A DNA stretch of 64,000 bases, taken from positions 1 to 64,000 of the forward strand of contig JAFZDP010000003.1 in NCBI GenBank assembly GCA_017561155.1. The letters are read 5' to 3'. The notes below the pieces were generated by a model. That model had not been told where the DNA came from. It saw only the letters and a program-made list of their open reading frames with translations, and ran no database searches. Source of the DNA: Bacteroidales bacterium (GTDB lineage: Bacteria > Bacteroidota > Bacteroidia > Bacteroidales > P3). A program made the translations under genes and the position numbers. This document shows positions 35,938 to 45,860 of the stretch, piece after piece; the stretch's first letter is position 1, and every line of letters begins with the position of its first letter.

Positions 35938-36069
35938 ATGAAAAGAATATGTTATTCTACCGGTATAGGAAGTTTTTTTACAACGATGAGACTTGGTAAA
36001 TTGGGAGCTTCCTTTATGAGTTTGAATCCACCGGTCAAAGTTGATTCCGGAATAATAAGTTTCGGATAA
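35938..36069 (+). pseudogene. degenerate copy of the LNPPV-module family
   Basis: A 43-codon ORF whose residues GIGSFFTTM...FMSLNPPVK align with the C-terminal module of the genes at 36763 and 37626 (I-G-x-Y/F-x-x-T-M, eight residues, F-M/I-S/N-LNPPV). The N-terminal domain is missing. It is best read as a truncated fourth copy of the module. Confidence 0.55.
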
Positions 36070-36105
36070 TAGAAAGTGTTACATTAGAGATAAATTAGAA
36101 ATACG

Positions 36106-36732
36106 ATGTATGAGAAAAACTATATAGACGGACTATTTGATGTAGGAACTATTTTTACAATTTCGTTCTTTTGGGACAGACCGGAACGAGATACTTTTAT
36201 ATTGGCAGAATCGCATGACACTGAAAATGTCTTTAAAATAGTTTGCATCTCTGGCTATAGTGCCGGGACACAGTCGGGGTATATAAAGAAAGGAGTTTTA
36301 AAAGAAACACGCAGAGCAATAACATATACAGAACTTATAGAAGGAATTAAATACAATATTTTGAATCCGGATTTGAACAGTTTGAAAATCGAAGACGGAT
36401 GTAAAATTAAATTTGGAAGAAGTTTAGAGATTAATTGCGATAAGATATTTTATAGAGGGACAATATTTACAATATCTTATTTGAATGGTTCACGAAGACG
36501 AGATTCATTTATACTGACAGAGTGTTTTGAAAAGAAATATGTTTTTCAGATAATTTGTATTTCGGGCCCTTTTTCAGGAATGGTATTTGGATATATAGAG
36601 AAAGGTATTTTACAGGAAACTCATGATGCGATTACATTTGAAGAACTTGTAGATGGAATAAAAAAGAATCTTATAAACCCGGAATTGGAAAGTTTGAAAA
36701 TAAGAGATGAATACAACGTTCGATTTGATTAA
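36106..36732 (+). CDS. protein with two tandem copies of a ~100-residue domain
   Basis: 208 residues. Residues ~14-100 and ~117-208 are repeats of each other. Both run GTIFTIS, a charged loop, DTFIL or DSFIL, a strand ending CISG, G-Y-I-(K/E)KG(V/I)L, an ELI/ELV-(E/D)GIK helix, NP(D/E)L-SLKI. The domain is unrecognised. No signal peptide is present. It lies 30 bp upstream of the LNPPV gene and may be cotranscribed. Confidence 0.65.
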   Translation: MYEKNYIDGLFDVGTIFTISFFWDRPERDTFILAESHDTENVFKIVCISGYSAGTQSGYIKKGVLKETRRAITYTELIEGIKYNILNPDLNSLKIEDGCKIKFGRSLEINCDKIFYRGTIFTISYLNGSRRRDSFILTECFEKKYVFQIICISGPFSGMVFGYIEKGILQETHDAITFEELVDGIKKNLINPELESLKIRDEYNVRFD

Positions 36733-36762
36733 TACTATAATAACGACAGAAACATTGGCTAT

Positions 36763-37605
36763 ATGATAATATTTGAACAGACAGAAACACAAAAGAAGAT
36801 ATTGGAAATGTGTAAGAATTGGGCTCCTGAATATATTTTGGAATGGCTGGATGGATATATGTGGAGACCTGCGGTTAGAAGTATGTTGAAATATAAAATA
36901 CCCGACGACCTTTTGGAAGAAATGGACGACTATTCGGAAACACTGCGAAACGACCAAATACTGCATGGCGACCTTGATACTAACGAGAAAATAAAGTATG
37001 CCAAAGCTATCCTAAAAGAGCACAAACTAGCATTAAAAACTTTCTCGACAGATATTTATTCAGAACTGATAAATGCTGTAAAAGAGGTGGCTGATGATGT
37101 AAAATTCGTAAAATCGAAAAATGGCAAACTGATATTGGTGGCCGAAAATTGGATAGAAGAAATAAAGAAATCCATGTCTGATGACATGAAAGAAACTATC
37201 AGAATGGGGTTGCGTCTTTGGATAAATGAAGAAACTCCGGTTAATATATTTATAGGAGGATATTCCCTAACGATGACACCTGCCGAATTGGAAAATTACT
37301 TTATGTCGCTGAATCCACCCGTTAAACCATTCTTTCTTTTCTTGGATGGCACTGCCGATAATTTCATAAAACAGCTAGACAAAGAACTTATAAACTCTGC
37401 CAAGAAATGGATGAACGAAACGGCAAACTCTATGCCTAAAGATTTGAAAGATAATATTCAGATAGGATATACCTTGCTGAATGATGAAACCAAACCCATC
37501 GACATAATTATAAACGGACGTTTGGGAACAAAGACAAGGGAAGAGGTGGAAAGTTACTTTATGAATTTGAATCCACCGGTGACACCAACTTTCAATTTGA
37601 TATAA
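36763..37605 (+). CDS. LNPPV-module protein with duplicated C-terminal module
   Basis: 280 residues. The N-terminal helical domain (1-~125) is shared with the next gene (NDQILHGDLDTNEKIKYAK). Two copies of a ~65-residue module follow, each W(I/M)-E..SM..D(M/L)K..I..G....N(E/D)ET..(N/D)I.I.G.....T, then (Y)FM(S/N)LNPPV at about 186 and 273. No known family is recognised. It is soluble and probably cytoplasmic. Confidence 0.65.
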   Translation: MIIFEQTETQKKILEMCKNWAPEYILEWLDGYMWRPAVRSMLKYKIPDDLLEEMDDYSETLRNDQILHGDLDTNEKIKYAKAILKEHKLALKTFSTDIYSELINAVKEVADDVKFVKSKNGKLILVAENWIEEIKKSMSDDMKETIRMGLRLWINEETPVNIFIGGYSLTMTPAELENYFMSLNPPVKPFFLFLDGTADNFIKQLDKELINSAKKWMNETANSMPKDLKDNIQIGYTLLNDETKPIDIIINGRLGTKTREEVESYFMNLNPPVTPTFNLI

Positions 37606-37625
37606 TAGATTAAATACAACAGCAG

Positions 37626-38207
37626 ATGACAGCGGAAGAAAAGAAATCACTACAAGCAACAGTGGCAAAATGGTCGCGTGCTTTTATTTTGGAGAGACTC
37701 AACGATATAGTGGACAACGAACCATGTGCAGATATGTCCCACGAAAAGATAGAAAGCAAAATATTGGAAGAGATAGACAAGTGTTCGGATATTTTGAAAA
37801 ATGATACTATCCTGCATGGCGAGTTGGATAGTAATGCAAAGATAAAGCATGTAAAAACAATCATATCCGAACACGAAACACAGTTGAAAGAAGCAATGAA
37901 TCCGGACACATACTTCGATTTGACGATTGCGATAAAGAAAGCCGAAAAAGAAATAAAGTGGCGAAACTCAAAACAAGGAAAACAAGTGTGTGCCATAGGT
38001 AAATGGGTTGAAAAAGCAAGAAGTGTAGTCCCCGACGAGATGAGGGAAACAATAGTAATAGGTCGTAACCTCTGCGACAACGATCCTTGCAATATAATCA
38101 TAGGAGGCTATTCCGACACGATGAGCGCAGCCGAATTGGAGAGTTTCTTTATAAATCTAAATCCACCGGTCGAACCATTGTTTGTTTTTACATTAGTTTC
38201 TGAATAA
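37626..38207 (+). CDS. LNPPV-module protein, single-module paralogue
   Basis: 193 residues paralogous to the preceding protein: the helical N-terminus has NDTILHGELDSNAKIKHVK, and a single module follows with IGGYSDTMSAAELESFF and LNPPVEP. It lies 20 bp after its paralogue and ends before a bidirectional terminator. Function unknown. Confidence 0.65.
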   Translation: MTAEEKKSLQATVAKWSRAFILERLNDIVDNEPCADMSHEKIESKILEEIDKCSDILKNDTILHGELDSNAKIKHVKTIISEHETQLKEAMNPDTYFDLTIAIKKAEKEIKWRNSKQGKQVCAIGKWVEKARSVVPDEMRETIVIGRNLCDNDPCNIIIGGYSDTMSAAELESFFINLNPPVEPLFVFTLVSE

Positions 38208-38251
38208 ACTGGTAGGGGATAGATAGAAGTAGTATGCTTTTAGATATAAAT

Positions 38252-38280
38252 AAAAAGGTGGAATATTGTTCCACCTTTTT
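38252..38280. terminator. bidirectional terminator
   Basis: AAAAAGGTGGAA (38252-38263) pairs with TTCCACCTTTTT (38269-38280). It serves the + strand cluster and the convergent CPBP gene. Confidence 0.9.
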
Positions 38281-38283
38281 TTA

Positions 38284-39189
38284 TTATTTCTTTTCTGCTA
38301 TTTTTTTCGTTGTTATTATTAAAGCAATACTTGCTATAACACCTATTGATGTTAAAATAATAGCGATTGTATTGCTGTCGAATAAATTTGTTGATTGGAA
38401 TTCACTGCCGAATATATACGTCAAAACAACAATAGAACCATTGTTGAAGAAGTGGGCTATTACCGATGGCCATATACTTTTGCTGTAGCAAAATAAGTAT
38501 CCTAATGCTATGCCCATAACAAAGCGTGGAACAAAATTGAACATATCGAAGTGTATGATGCTAAATATTGCAGCAGTTATTATAATGGCAATATGTTTGT
38601 TACCGATCCATCGTAAAAATGTTTGTTGGATGACACCTCTAAACAAAAACTCTTCGCATACAGCAGGTATAAGAGCTATCACAAATAAATTACTTGCCAA
38701 TACTCCAATTCCTCCATCTCTGGTTAGAAATTGCTTCAAAAGATTTTCTGATTTTAATCCGTCTTGTCTGAGTCGTTCTTCCAAAGCCGACATGCTTTCG
38801 GGTAAGTGAATGCTATTGTTCCATACCGTTAATGTGTCGATAACCGGGATTAGTGCCACAAAAACACCCCATCCGATAAGGCTGATAATTATGTGTTTTT
38901 TCTGAAAACCGATATTTAAAAACTTACCGGCGTTAGGGTAGAACATAGCACCGAACAAAACAGCCGGAACCAACATACCTATTATTTGAGATGTAGCTTG
39001 AAGAAAAAGCATAAAAGGAGTGTTAGTTTCCATTTGTAGTAAATCAATCTCGCTGTTTGGCGACACAAAGAGCGGATAAAAAGCTAATCCAATGCCACTG
39101 CCTACAAACAAAAATACCAAAACAATAATTAGCAACATAAGTAGTTGCATAAAAGGATTGAAGTTGGAAAAGTACTGATGAAATTTCAT
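38284..39189 (-). CDS. CPBP-family intramembrane metalloprotease
   Basis: 301 residues with about seven transmembrane helices. The motifs of the CPBP/Abi (Rce1-like) family are present: EEFLFRG (E179, E180, R184) and a later HFDMFNFVPRF with the second metal-binding histidine. The family includes prenyl-protein proteases and bacteriocin-immunity proteins; the substrate here is unknown. It is downstream of rpoD on the same strand. Confidence 0.9.
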   Translation of the reverse strand: MKFHQYFSNFNPFMQLLMLLIIVLVFLFVGSGIGLAFYPLFVSPNSEIDLLQMETNTPFMLFLQATSQIIGMLVPAVLFGAMFYPNAGKFLNIGFQKKHIIISLIGWGVFVALIPVIDTLTVWNNSIHLPESMSALEERLRQDGLKSENLLKQFLTRDGGIGVLASNLFVIALIPAVCEEFLFRGVIQQTFLRWIGNKHIAIIITAAIFSIIHFDMFNFVPRFVMGIALGYLFCYSKSIWPSVIAHFFNNGSIVVLTYIFGSEFQSTNLFDSNTIAIILTSIGVIASIALIITTKKIAEKK

Positions 39190-39224
39190 ATTACATTGTA
39201 TGTCTTACATTATTTATAAAATCA

Positions 39225-39262
39225 AAAGACTGCAAGGTTGATTTTGTAGTCTTGCAGTCTTT
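39225..39262 (-). terminator. terminator of rpoD
   Basis: AAAGACTGCAAG (39225-39236) pairs with CTTGCAGTCTTT (39251-39262), directly 3' of the minus-strand sigma gene. Confidence 0.85.
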
Positions 39263-39276
39263 CACAATATTTATTT

Positions 39277-40137
39277 TTATAAATAAGCTTTCAAGCCTTT
39301 GCTTTTCGAGCTTGTTTTTAGTCGTTTAAGACCTTTCTCTTTTATTTGACGAACTCTTTCGCGAGTAAGGTTGAACTTCATTGCTATTTCGTCCAACGAT
39401 AATGCATGAGGAATTCCAATACCATAATACATTTTAATTACGTTGCGTTCTACATCAGTAAGGGCACTTAAACATCTTTCTATTTCTAAACTCAAACTTT
39501 CTTGCATCAATGCATCATCTGTCGAAGGGGTATCTTCGTTAGGCAAAATGTCTACAAAGTTTACATCTTCGTCGGCAGCTAAAGGAGCGTCAATCGATAT
39601 GTGTCTACCTGAAATACCAAGTATAGTTTTAATTTTATCTTGAGGAATGTCTAGCAATTCAGCTAATTCTTCTTCTGATGGTGGGCGTTCTAGCTCTTGT
39701 TCTAAACGGCTTATTTCTTTTTTCAGTTTATTCAAAGCTCCCAATTGGTTTGATGGTAAACGTACTATACGGCTATTTTCAGCTATAGCTTGCAAAATAC
39801 TTTGACGTATCCACCATACAGCATACGAAATGAATTTAAAACCACGAGTTTCGTCGAAACGTTGAGCAGCTTTTATAAGTCCTACATTTCCTTCGTTGAT
39901 AAGGTCAGGTAATGATAACCCTTGATTTTGATACTGTTTTGCAACCGAAACAACAAAACGTAGGTTGGATCTTGTCAAGCGATTCAATGCTTCTTGATCT
40001 CCATTTTTTATTCGTTGAGCCAATTGTACTTCTTCTTCCGGAGTCAATAGCTCTTCGCTACATATATCCTGTAAGTACTTATCCAACGATTTGATGTCGC
40101 GGTTTGTAATCGAATGCGTAATCTTTAACTGTCTCAT
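39277..40137 (-). CDS. rpoD: primary sigma factor RpoD/SigA, Bacteroidetes type
   Basis: 286 residues: the short primary sigma typical of this phylum, lacking region 1.1. Region 2 has [20 protein letters not shown] and [15 protein letters not shown] (2.3-2.4), region 3 follows, and region 4.2 has [28 protein letters not shown]. It directs recognition of TAnnTTTG promoters, which are seen throughout this window. Confidence 0.96.
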   Translation of the reverse strand: MRQLKITHSITNRDIKSLDKYLQDICSEELLTPEEEVQLAQRIKNGDQEALNRLTRSNLRFVVSVAKQYQNQGLSLPDLINEGNVGLIKAAQRFDETRGFKFISYAVWWIRQSILQAIAENSRIVRLPSNQLGALNKLKKEISRLEQELERPPSEEELAELLDIPQDKIKTILGISGRHISIDAPLAADEDVNFVDILPNEDTPSTDDALMQESLSLEIERCLSALTDVERNVIKMYYGIGIPHALSLDEIAMKFNLTRERVRQIKEKGLKRLKTSSKSKGLKAYL

Positions 40138-40361
40138 ATATACAATATTTTATTCCTAATCATGTTCTAACATATTCAGAAACAATATATAACTTGTTTG
40201 TTTTTGAATATTTGTTTACTTCTACGAAAATACCTATAAAAAGGTTTCATTTTCAGTCGTTTTCTTTTACTTTTTTTCTATAGAAGTTTATTTGTATCTA
40301 AAAAAACAATATCTTTTAAATATTATTGTATTTGGTTGGATATTTTTTTCGTGATAAGATA

Positions 40362-40399
40362 AAAAAAGACTATTGGCTCTTAATACAATAGTCTTTTTT
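40362..40399 (-). terminator. terminator of the TonB-type receptor gene
   Basis: AAAAAAGACTATTG (40362-40375) pairs with CAATAGTCTTTTTT (40386-40399). The rest of 40138-40426 is the AT-rich rpoD upstream region without a recognisable consensus promoter. Confidence 0.85.
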
Positions 40400-40426
40400 C
40401 TTCTAACGTACTTTTTCCTTTTATTG

Positions 40427-42988
40427 TTAGAAACCTTCACCTTCGCCTTCCATTTCAGCGTTTTGTTCAGGTTTTACTTTCAAACCATTGTTTATTTTGT
40501 AGCTAAATCCTACTGTTATATATGGACTTAGACGTTTGTTCATAGATGTACGATTCATTTGAGGGGTGTGAGTTATATGTCCCCAACCTCCGGTACACAA
40601 CACATCGCCGACTCTTATTGTAAGAGTACCACGTTTGTTAAGTACATCTTTTTTCACTGCAAGGTCAACCCAATAGCTTGCCATCATTTCTGTTTGTAGG
40701 TCTAGCCATGGAGCTCTGTATTGTCCGGAAAGTTGTATTGTCCAGCTTTTTGGTAATGTCATGTAGCTTGAAAATTTACCACTCCACAAGAATGCACTTT
40801 CATCTTTGTAGTCTAAAAGTTCTGTGCCTTCTATTTTGCTTTCGTAAAGATTCAAGCTGACATTTACTTTCCACCATTTTAGTAGTTGATAATCTACTAT
40901 AAATTCTAAACCATAGTTCAAACCGGTGCTTAAGTTTTGCCAAGTACTTGCCCAGTAGCCATCGTACTCAGAGTTGTAAGGCATCCAGTTAGAGTAGTAG
41001 CTAGCGCTGGCACTATCCCACACAAAACCATAGCGAGTCATCATGTTGTTGGTTTGACGGAAGTAGGCCGATGTAAATATATTGCCATTTTTTATTCCTA
41101 AATTATAGCTAAGTTCTATTGCATTTGTAAACTCCGGGTCTAAGTTCGGATTTCCAAACGACAATTGTTGTCCTTCTCTTACATCAAGATATGGGTTTAA
41201 ATCCCAGAAGTGAGGTCTGCGAACTCTGCGAGAGTACGAAAGTTGTACGCTTTGTTCTTTGTTTATTTCGTAAGACAAGTGAAGAGTTGGATATAGTTTC
41301 CAGTAGCTTTTCTGAATTTTTGCAGTTTCGCTATGGTTCAAATCTTCGCCATACATATATGTATATTCAAGTCTAAGTCCGGCTTGAGCCGAAAGGTTAC
41401 CCCATACATTGCCGCCTATTGTAGCATAGGCTGCGTGTATATTTTGGTTATATTTGAAGTGTGTAGAAGAAACACTGTCTAAAAAACTTACCAACAAGTT
41501 TTGGTCGTTGTACTCTGTGCGATGATATTCTGCATTTTGATCAGGAAAATCCATTTTACCTTCATATCCTGTTTCCAAAGTCCAACCAAACTCTGTTGGG
41601 TGAATGTAGTTTAGTTTTAGGTTTAGTGCATTATGAAAGTTCTCTGTTATAGATTGTCTTAAATAATAGTTGTCATAATTAGAGATTTCTTTAAGGTATA
41701 TTTGTTCTTGCAAGCCATCTCCTTGTCTTGTTCTAGAACTGAATGTAGCGTCAAAAGTTAACAATCTGTCTTTCTCGTCGAATTTCTTTGTATAGTTTAC
41801 GCTTATCGAGTTGTTTATGTTTGAGTTGTTGTTAGTGTCGGTTTGTGTATAGTCCATTAATCCGTTAGTCAATAAATCTGTCGAGAAAATGCTGCTAATT
41901 CTGTTGCGTAGACCACCTCTTATTTGATACGATACCAATATGCTGTTTAGTTTGTTGATATAGTATTCCATACCAATTTTCATCGAACCCATATAGTTGC
42001 GATTTACACCAAAATTCTCAATACTATCGTTAGATAAAGTTGCTCCATCTCTCAAACGCTCTACATTGGTGTATCCGGAGTTTCCTCTACTTCTCATGCC
42101 AGCATCTGCCGAAAAGAAAATATTGTATTTTTCGGTCGAGTAGTTTAAGTTTATGCTTCCCATTGTTGTAGGTATGATGGCAGGTAAAACATCGTTGCGG
42201 TAGTTGCTACCCAAAAATGCTAGTGGAGTTCCAAGGTTAAGATTGGCAACACCATTCAATCCCAACGCCGCCGACGAGCGTTCTTTAAGTTTTATGTTTA
42301 TTATTCCACTCATCCCTTCTGGGTCGTATTTGGCTGATGGGTTGGTGATAACTTCTACATTTTCTATTGTAGTTGCAGGTATTTGTTCCAAAAGTGTGCT
42401 TAATTCGCTACCCATAAGTTCGTAAGGTTTTCCATCTATCAGTACTTTTACGTTAGAACTACCTCTCAAACTTACATTACCATCGTTATCTACTGTTACG
42501 CTAGGTACATTTTCTAGTACATCTGTAGCTGTACCACCGCCTGTAACTATGTTTTTGTCAACGTTTACAACACGTTTGTCTAATTTATATTCCACCATCG
42601 AGCGTTCTGCTACTATTCTTGCTTCTCCAAGTGTAGTAGATATTCCCTTTAGTTTTATTTTTCCTATGTTTACGGTGTTTTTGCTCGCTGTTATTTCTAC
42701 CGGTGTTGGGTGAAAGTAAGTTTCATATCCCATAAACGATACTCTGACAATGTATTTACCATTGGCAAGTCCTTCTACTTTCCAACTACCATCAGTTGTT
42801 GTTATAGTTCCATTTATAAGTGTCGAGTCGGTAGGTTTTAGTATCGATACTGTTGCATATTCAATGGCTTGTCCGTTCGAGGCTTCAATAACTTTACCAC
42901 TTATTTTGCCAATATTTTTTTGTGCAAAAGCACTTCCCCCAAGGCATAAGAATAGCCCTAAAAATAATAATGTAATTCTTTTCTGCAT
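40427..42988 (-). CDS. TonB-dependent receptor-like outer membrane protein (OMP_b-brl_3)
   Basis: 853 residues. A signal peptide (MQKRITLLFLGLFLCLGGSAFAQ) precedes a carboxypeptidase-regulatory-like domain (about 25-105). A plug domain follows (about 110-220, with DVLENVPSVTVDNDGNVSLRG and KVLIDGKPY), then a large beta barrel of the outer-membrane beta-barrel family. No TonB box or paired SusD is seen. The substrate is unknown. It is transcribed away from trigger factor upstream. Confidence 0.9.
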   Translation of the reverse strand: MQKRITLLFLGLFLCLGGSAFAQKNIGKISGKVIEASNGQAIEYATVSILKPTDSTLINGTITTTDGSWKVEGLANGKYIVRVSFMGYETYFHPTPVEITASKNTVNIGKIKLKGISTTLGEARIVAERSMVEYKLDKRVVNVDKNIVTGGGTATDVLENVPSVTVDNDGNVSLRGSSNVKVLIDGKPYELMGSELSTLLEQIPATTIENVEVITNPSAKYDPEGMSGIINIKLKERSSAALGLNGVANLNLGTPLAFLGSNYRNDVLPAIIPTTMGSINLNYSTEKYNIFFSADAGMRSRGNSGYTNVERLRDGATLSNDSIENFGVNRNYMGSMKIGMEYYINKLNSILVSYQIRGGLRNRISSIFSTDLLTNGLMDYTQTDTNNNSNINNSISVNYTKKFDEKDRLLTFDATFSSRTRQGDGLQEQIYLKEISNYDNYYLRQSITENFHNALNLKLNYIHPTEFGWTLETGYEGKMDFPDQNAEYHRTEYNDQNLLVSFLDSVSSTHFKYNQNIHAAYATIGGNVWGNLSAQAGLRLEYTYMYGEDLNHSETAKIQKSYWKLYPTLHLSYEINKEQSVQLSYSRRVRRPHFWDLNPYLDVREGQQLSFGNPNLDPEFTNAIELSYNLGIKNGNIFTSAYFRQTNNMMTRYGFVWDSASASYYSNWMPYNSEYDGYWASTWQNLSTGLNYGLEFIVDYQLLKWWKVNVSLNLYESKIEGTELLDYKDESAFLWSGKFSSYMTLPKSWTIQLSGQYRAPWLDLQTEMMASYWVDLAVKKDVLNKRGTLTIRVGDVLCTGGWGHITHTPQMNRTSMNKRLSPYITVGFSYKINNGLKVKPEQNAEMEGEGEGF

Positions 42989-43130
42989 GCTATAAATCTA
43001 TGTATATATATAACTAATTTCTATTTTTTTCGAATAGTTATGGTACTATAATTATATTAGGGTTAGTACCCAAACCTTTAAAAACTTTCGTTTTTTATTC
43101 AATTTTTAATTGGAAAAGACAACTAAACAA

Positions 43131-43173
43131 AAAAAAGTCCACAATATGTGTATACCATTTCGTGGACTTTTTT
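43131..43173 (-). terminator. terminator of tig
   Basis: AAAAAAGTCCAC (43131-43142) pairs with GTGGACTTTTTT (43162-43173), 34 bp after the tig stop. Confidence 0.85.
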
Positions 43174-43206
43174 GAAAGATAATATCAAATCTTCTCTTTA
43201 GATATA

Positions 43207-44553
43207 TTATTTATTTCTTTCAGAGAATTCTTTAATAGTCATTTTTTCAACTTCAGGTTTGATGTTTTCTTCTAACAAAGCGAAAAGTTTTTCAGAATAA
43301 ATTTTTTCGTAAACCTGGCCTACGTTGTTTTTATCTTGAGCAATAGTTCTTGCTGCTTTTTCTATGCGTTCGTCGTAAGCTTTTTCATCTTCATCTTCTT
43401 TACGCAAATCGTACGAAGTCATTACACCTTTTATGTAATCTACGACTTCGTTTTGAGTAGGATCGATATCTTTCATTTCTCTCAAAGAAGATTCGATGAA
43501 TTCCCATTTTATAGAAGGAAGATATTTTTCGTCCCATTCAGCAACGATGTTTTCAAGAGTCATATCTTTTTCGCCTCTCGAAGCCAACCATTTTTGTATG
43601 AATTCGGTTGGGATATATTCAGTAAATTGGTCGATAAGAGCTTTGCGTACTTCTGCGTTGAAAAGCATTTTGCATTGTTCTTCGTATACTTTTTCAGTTT
43701 CAGCTTTCATTTTCTTTTTCACATCGTCCACATTTTTAATGTCTTCGTTAGGGAACATTTTTGCGAAAAGTTCTTCGTTTATTTCATGTGGAGTTATTCT
43801 GCTGATACCGCTAATGCTAAGTTCTACGTCAGAAACAAAGTTTTGAGCTTCTTCTTCTTTCATTCTGAATGATGCTGCTATTGTTTCAGCGTCCAAAACT
43901 TTAGAAGGGTTGAAAACTACTTTGTCTTCTACTTTCTTTTCTGCGAAAAGTTTTTTGAAGTTAGTAGCTTTAAGTTTTTTCATTTCCAACGACATGAAAG
44001 TGTTCAAACCACCTTCTTTTACGTTGCCGTTTTCCATTTCAACTACTTTACCATAAACGAAGTCGGTTTGTTCAACTGTTTCCGGTGTTTCAAATTTTCC
44101 AAATCTGCGAGCAGCATCGTCAAGTTGTTCATCTATTTCTTTCGACGAAACTTTTATTTGAGTTCTTTTTACATCAATATTTTTCCATTGAATGTTTGCT
44201 TTTGGCATCAATGCAGCGTCAAAATAGAATACGAAATCTTTTTTGTCGAAATCTATTTCACCTGTTTTTTCGTCGTTTGACAACGGAGAACCAACTATTT
44301 TAAGATTTTCATCTTCGATATATTTATACAATGATTGACCAATAACCGATTGTACTTCGTCTGCAACTATGGCTTTTTGGTACATCTTTTTTATTAGTCC
44401 CATAGGAGCATTGCCTCTACGAAAACCTGCTACGACAGCTTTTTTCTGATATTCTTTTAATTGTTTTTCTACGTTTTCTTGATAGTCGCTTTCACTAATT
44501 TCTACTTTTATCAAAAGCTCTAATTCGCCTGTGTTTTCTCTTGTAATATTCAT
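43207..44553 (-). CDS. tig: trigger factor
   Basis: 448 residues. Trigger factor is the ribosome-bound chaperone for nascent chains. The ribosome-docking signature GFRRGNAPMGLI lies at 43-54, near the usual GFRxGKxP position. A middle FKBP-like region and a long helical C-terminal domain follow. The PPIase core appears reduced, as in other Bacteroidetes. A minus-strand -7 element TAACTTTG lies at 44611-44618, but the -33 box is weak. Confidence 0.93.
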   Translation of the reverse strand: MNITRENTGELELLIKVEISESDYQENVEKQLKEYQKKAVVAGFRRGNAPMGLIKKMYQKAIVADEVQSVIGQSLYKYIEDENLKIVGSPLSNDEKTGEIDFDKKDFVFYFDAALMPKANIQWKNIDVKRTQIKVSSKEIDEQLDDAARRFGKFETPETVEQTDFVYGKVVEMENGNVKEGGLNTFMSLEMKKLKATNFKKLFAEKKVEDKVVFNPSKVLDAETIAASFRMKEEEAQNFVSDVELSISGISRITPHEINEELFAKMFPNEDIKNVDDVKKKMKAETEKVYEEQCKMLFNAEVRKALIDQFTEYIPTEFIQKWLASRGEKDMTLENIVAEWDEKYLPSIKWEFIESSLREMKDIDPTQNEVVDYIKGVMTSYDLRKEDEDEKAYDERIEKAARTIAQDKNNVGQVYEKIYSEKLFALLEENIKPEVEKMTIKEFSERNK

Positions 44554-44675
44554 TATATTATATATTTAATCTATTGATTTTAAACTTAGTATATTTTTCT
44601 ATTAAAAATGCAAAGTTACACAAAATAATTGACATAGAAGCATAAAAACTATTATTTTTTTTATTTTCCTGATTA

Positions 44676-45719
44676 TCAGAAGCCTATATCTAAGTTTTTA
44701 AGGAATGTTCTGTACTCGTTGTTGGCCGATGTAGGAGTACTGCGACGTTCTTTTATTTTTGTGCGGCGAGAACCGAATATTCCCAATCCTCCTTCGATGT
44801 TTCCATAGGTTGGGCGTTCTTGTGCTATAGTGTTTGGAGGTATGCTTGCAGCCATGTATGTTGCTATGTCTTCGTTGGCTGCAAATATATATATATGTAC
44901 ACTATCTGCTACGGCTCGTAAAACTCCTTCGCCCGGTTGACCCAATTTATTTTTTAGTTCAGCTCCAAATGTAGTTCTGCTGAACGAACCTTGCATAACG
45001 CTGCTATTGTTAGTATTGCGATATACATTGCCTTCAATGTCTACATATTTTACCATCATGCTATCGTCGGCAGGTGTTTGCTCGTAATAGAAGAATCTGA
45101 CCATTGGCTGAAAAATACGAGCTCTTTTTTCGTAGTCGATGCTCCATTTTACAAGTGCCGATCGGTTGCTGGCATTACCATCTTTGAATTGGAAAAAGTT
45201 TACCGGATGTTTCACCATTATTCCGTCGCCTATAAGGGCTGTTTCGGAGGTGACGAATTTTCCTGTTTTCAAATTTCTTATTTCAAGTACATATATTCTT
45301 TCGGGATATAATTTCCCTTTGGTTCGTGCACAATAGATAGGCTGGGTAGGGGAGTAGAAATCGCCCGAAGGTTTTGTAGTCAATTCGGTGTATTTAAATA
45401 CTATTTCTTTACCGGTCAATGCTGTTTTGCTCAAAACTCCATTCTTCTTTTCGGCATACCATTCTACTATTTTTACTTCAAGTTCGTCGGGAGAGTAGTT
45501 CGAACTATCCATTATTTGTGCATAATTGTATGCATTACCCTCGCCCAAAAAACATTTCTGAACGCGTATCCAAGTAGTATCTGAGTCTTGGTCTAGAATG
45601 CCATACACCAACATTGTTTCTTCCCATTCGTCGTTGGGGTTGAACTCTGTGCTACACGAACTAAACCAAAAACCTATTGCCATAAAAAGTAATGGTATCA
45701 AAAAAAATCTCTTATTCAT
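44676..45719 (-). CDS. DUF4249 lipoprotein
   Basis: 347 residues with lipoprotein signal ending FSSC (cysteine ~22). The mature N-terminus, STEFNPNDEWEETMLVYGILDQDSDTTWIRVQK, matches the DUF4249 family. These lipoproteins usually accompany TonB-dependent receptors and may act as surface partners. Here a receptor gene is two genes downstream, separated by tig. Confidence 0.85.
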   Translation of the reverse strand: MNKRFFLIPLLFMAIGFWFSSCSTEFNPNDEWEETMLVYGILDQDSDTTWIRVQKCFLGEGNAYNYAQIMDSSNYSPDELEVKIVEWYAEKKNGVLSKTALTGKEIVFKYTELTTKPSGDFYSPTQPIYCARTKGKLYPERIYVLEIRNLKTGKFVTSETALIGDGIMVKHPVNFFQFKDGNASNRSALVKWSIDYEKRARIFQPMVRFFYYEQTPADDSMMVKYVDIEGNVYRNTNNSSVMQGSFSRTTFGAELKNKLGQPGEGVLRAVADSVHIYIFAANEDIATYMAASIPPNTIAQERPTYGNIEGGLGIFGSRRTKIKERRSTPTSANNEYRTFLKNLDIGF

Positions 45720-45755
45720 AATATTTTACAGTACTTGCTATAATGTTTCGGTTTG

Positions 45756-45785
45756 CAAAGATACAATTTTTTTTTGGAATATCAG
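45756..45785 (-). promoter_or_regulatory. promoter of the DUF4249 gene
   Basis: On the minus strand TATCTTTG (complement of 45756-45763) is preceded after 19 bp by CTG (complement of 45783-45785), one mismatch from TTG. Confidence 0.5.
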
Positions 45786-45860
45786 TGAAAAATAAAGGAG
45801 AAAAAGAAAAGACTTTGTTTCGGTAAGGATATATTATGTTTTGCCGAGTTAAAATTAAAA

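Noticed and set aside
43336..43872. Phe-rich ORF antisense to tig
   Set aside because: Shadow of the Lys/Glu-rich trigger factor coding sequence.
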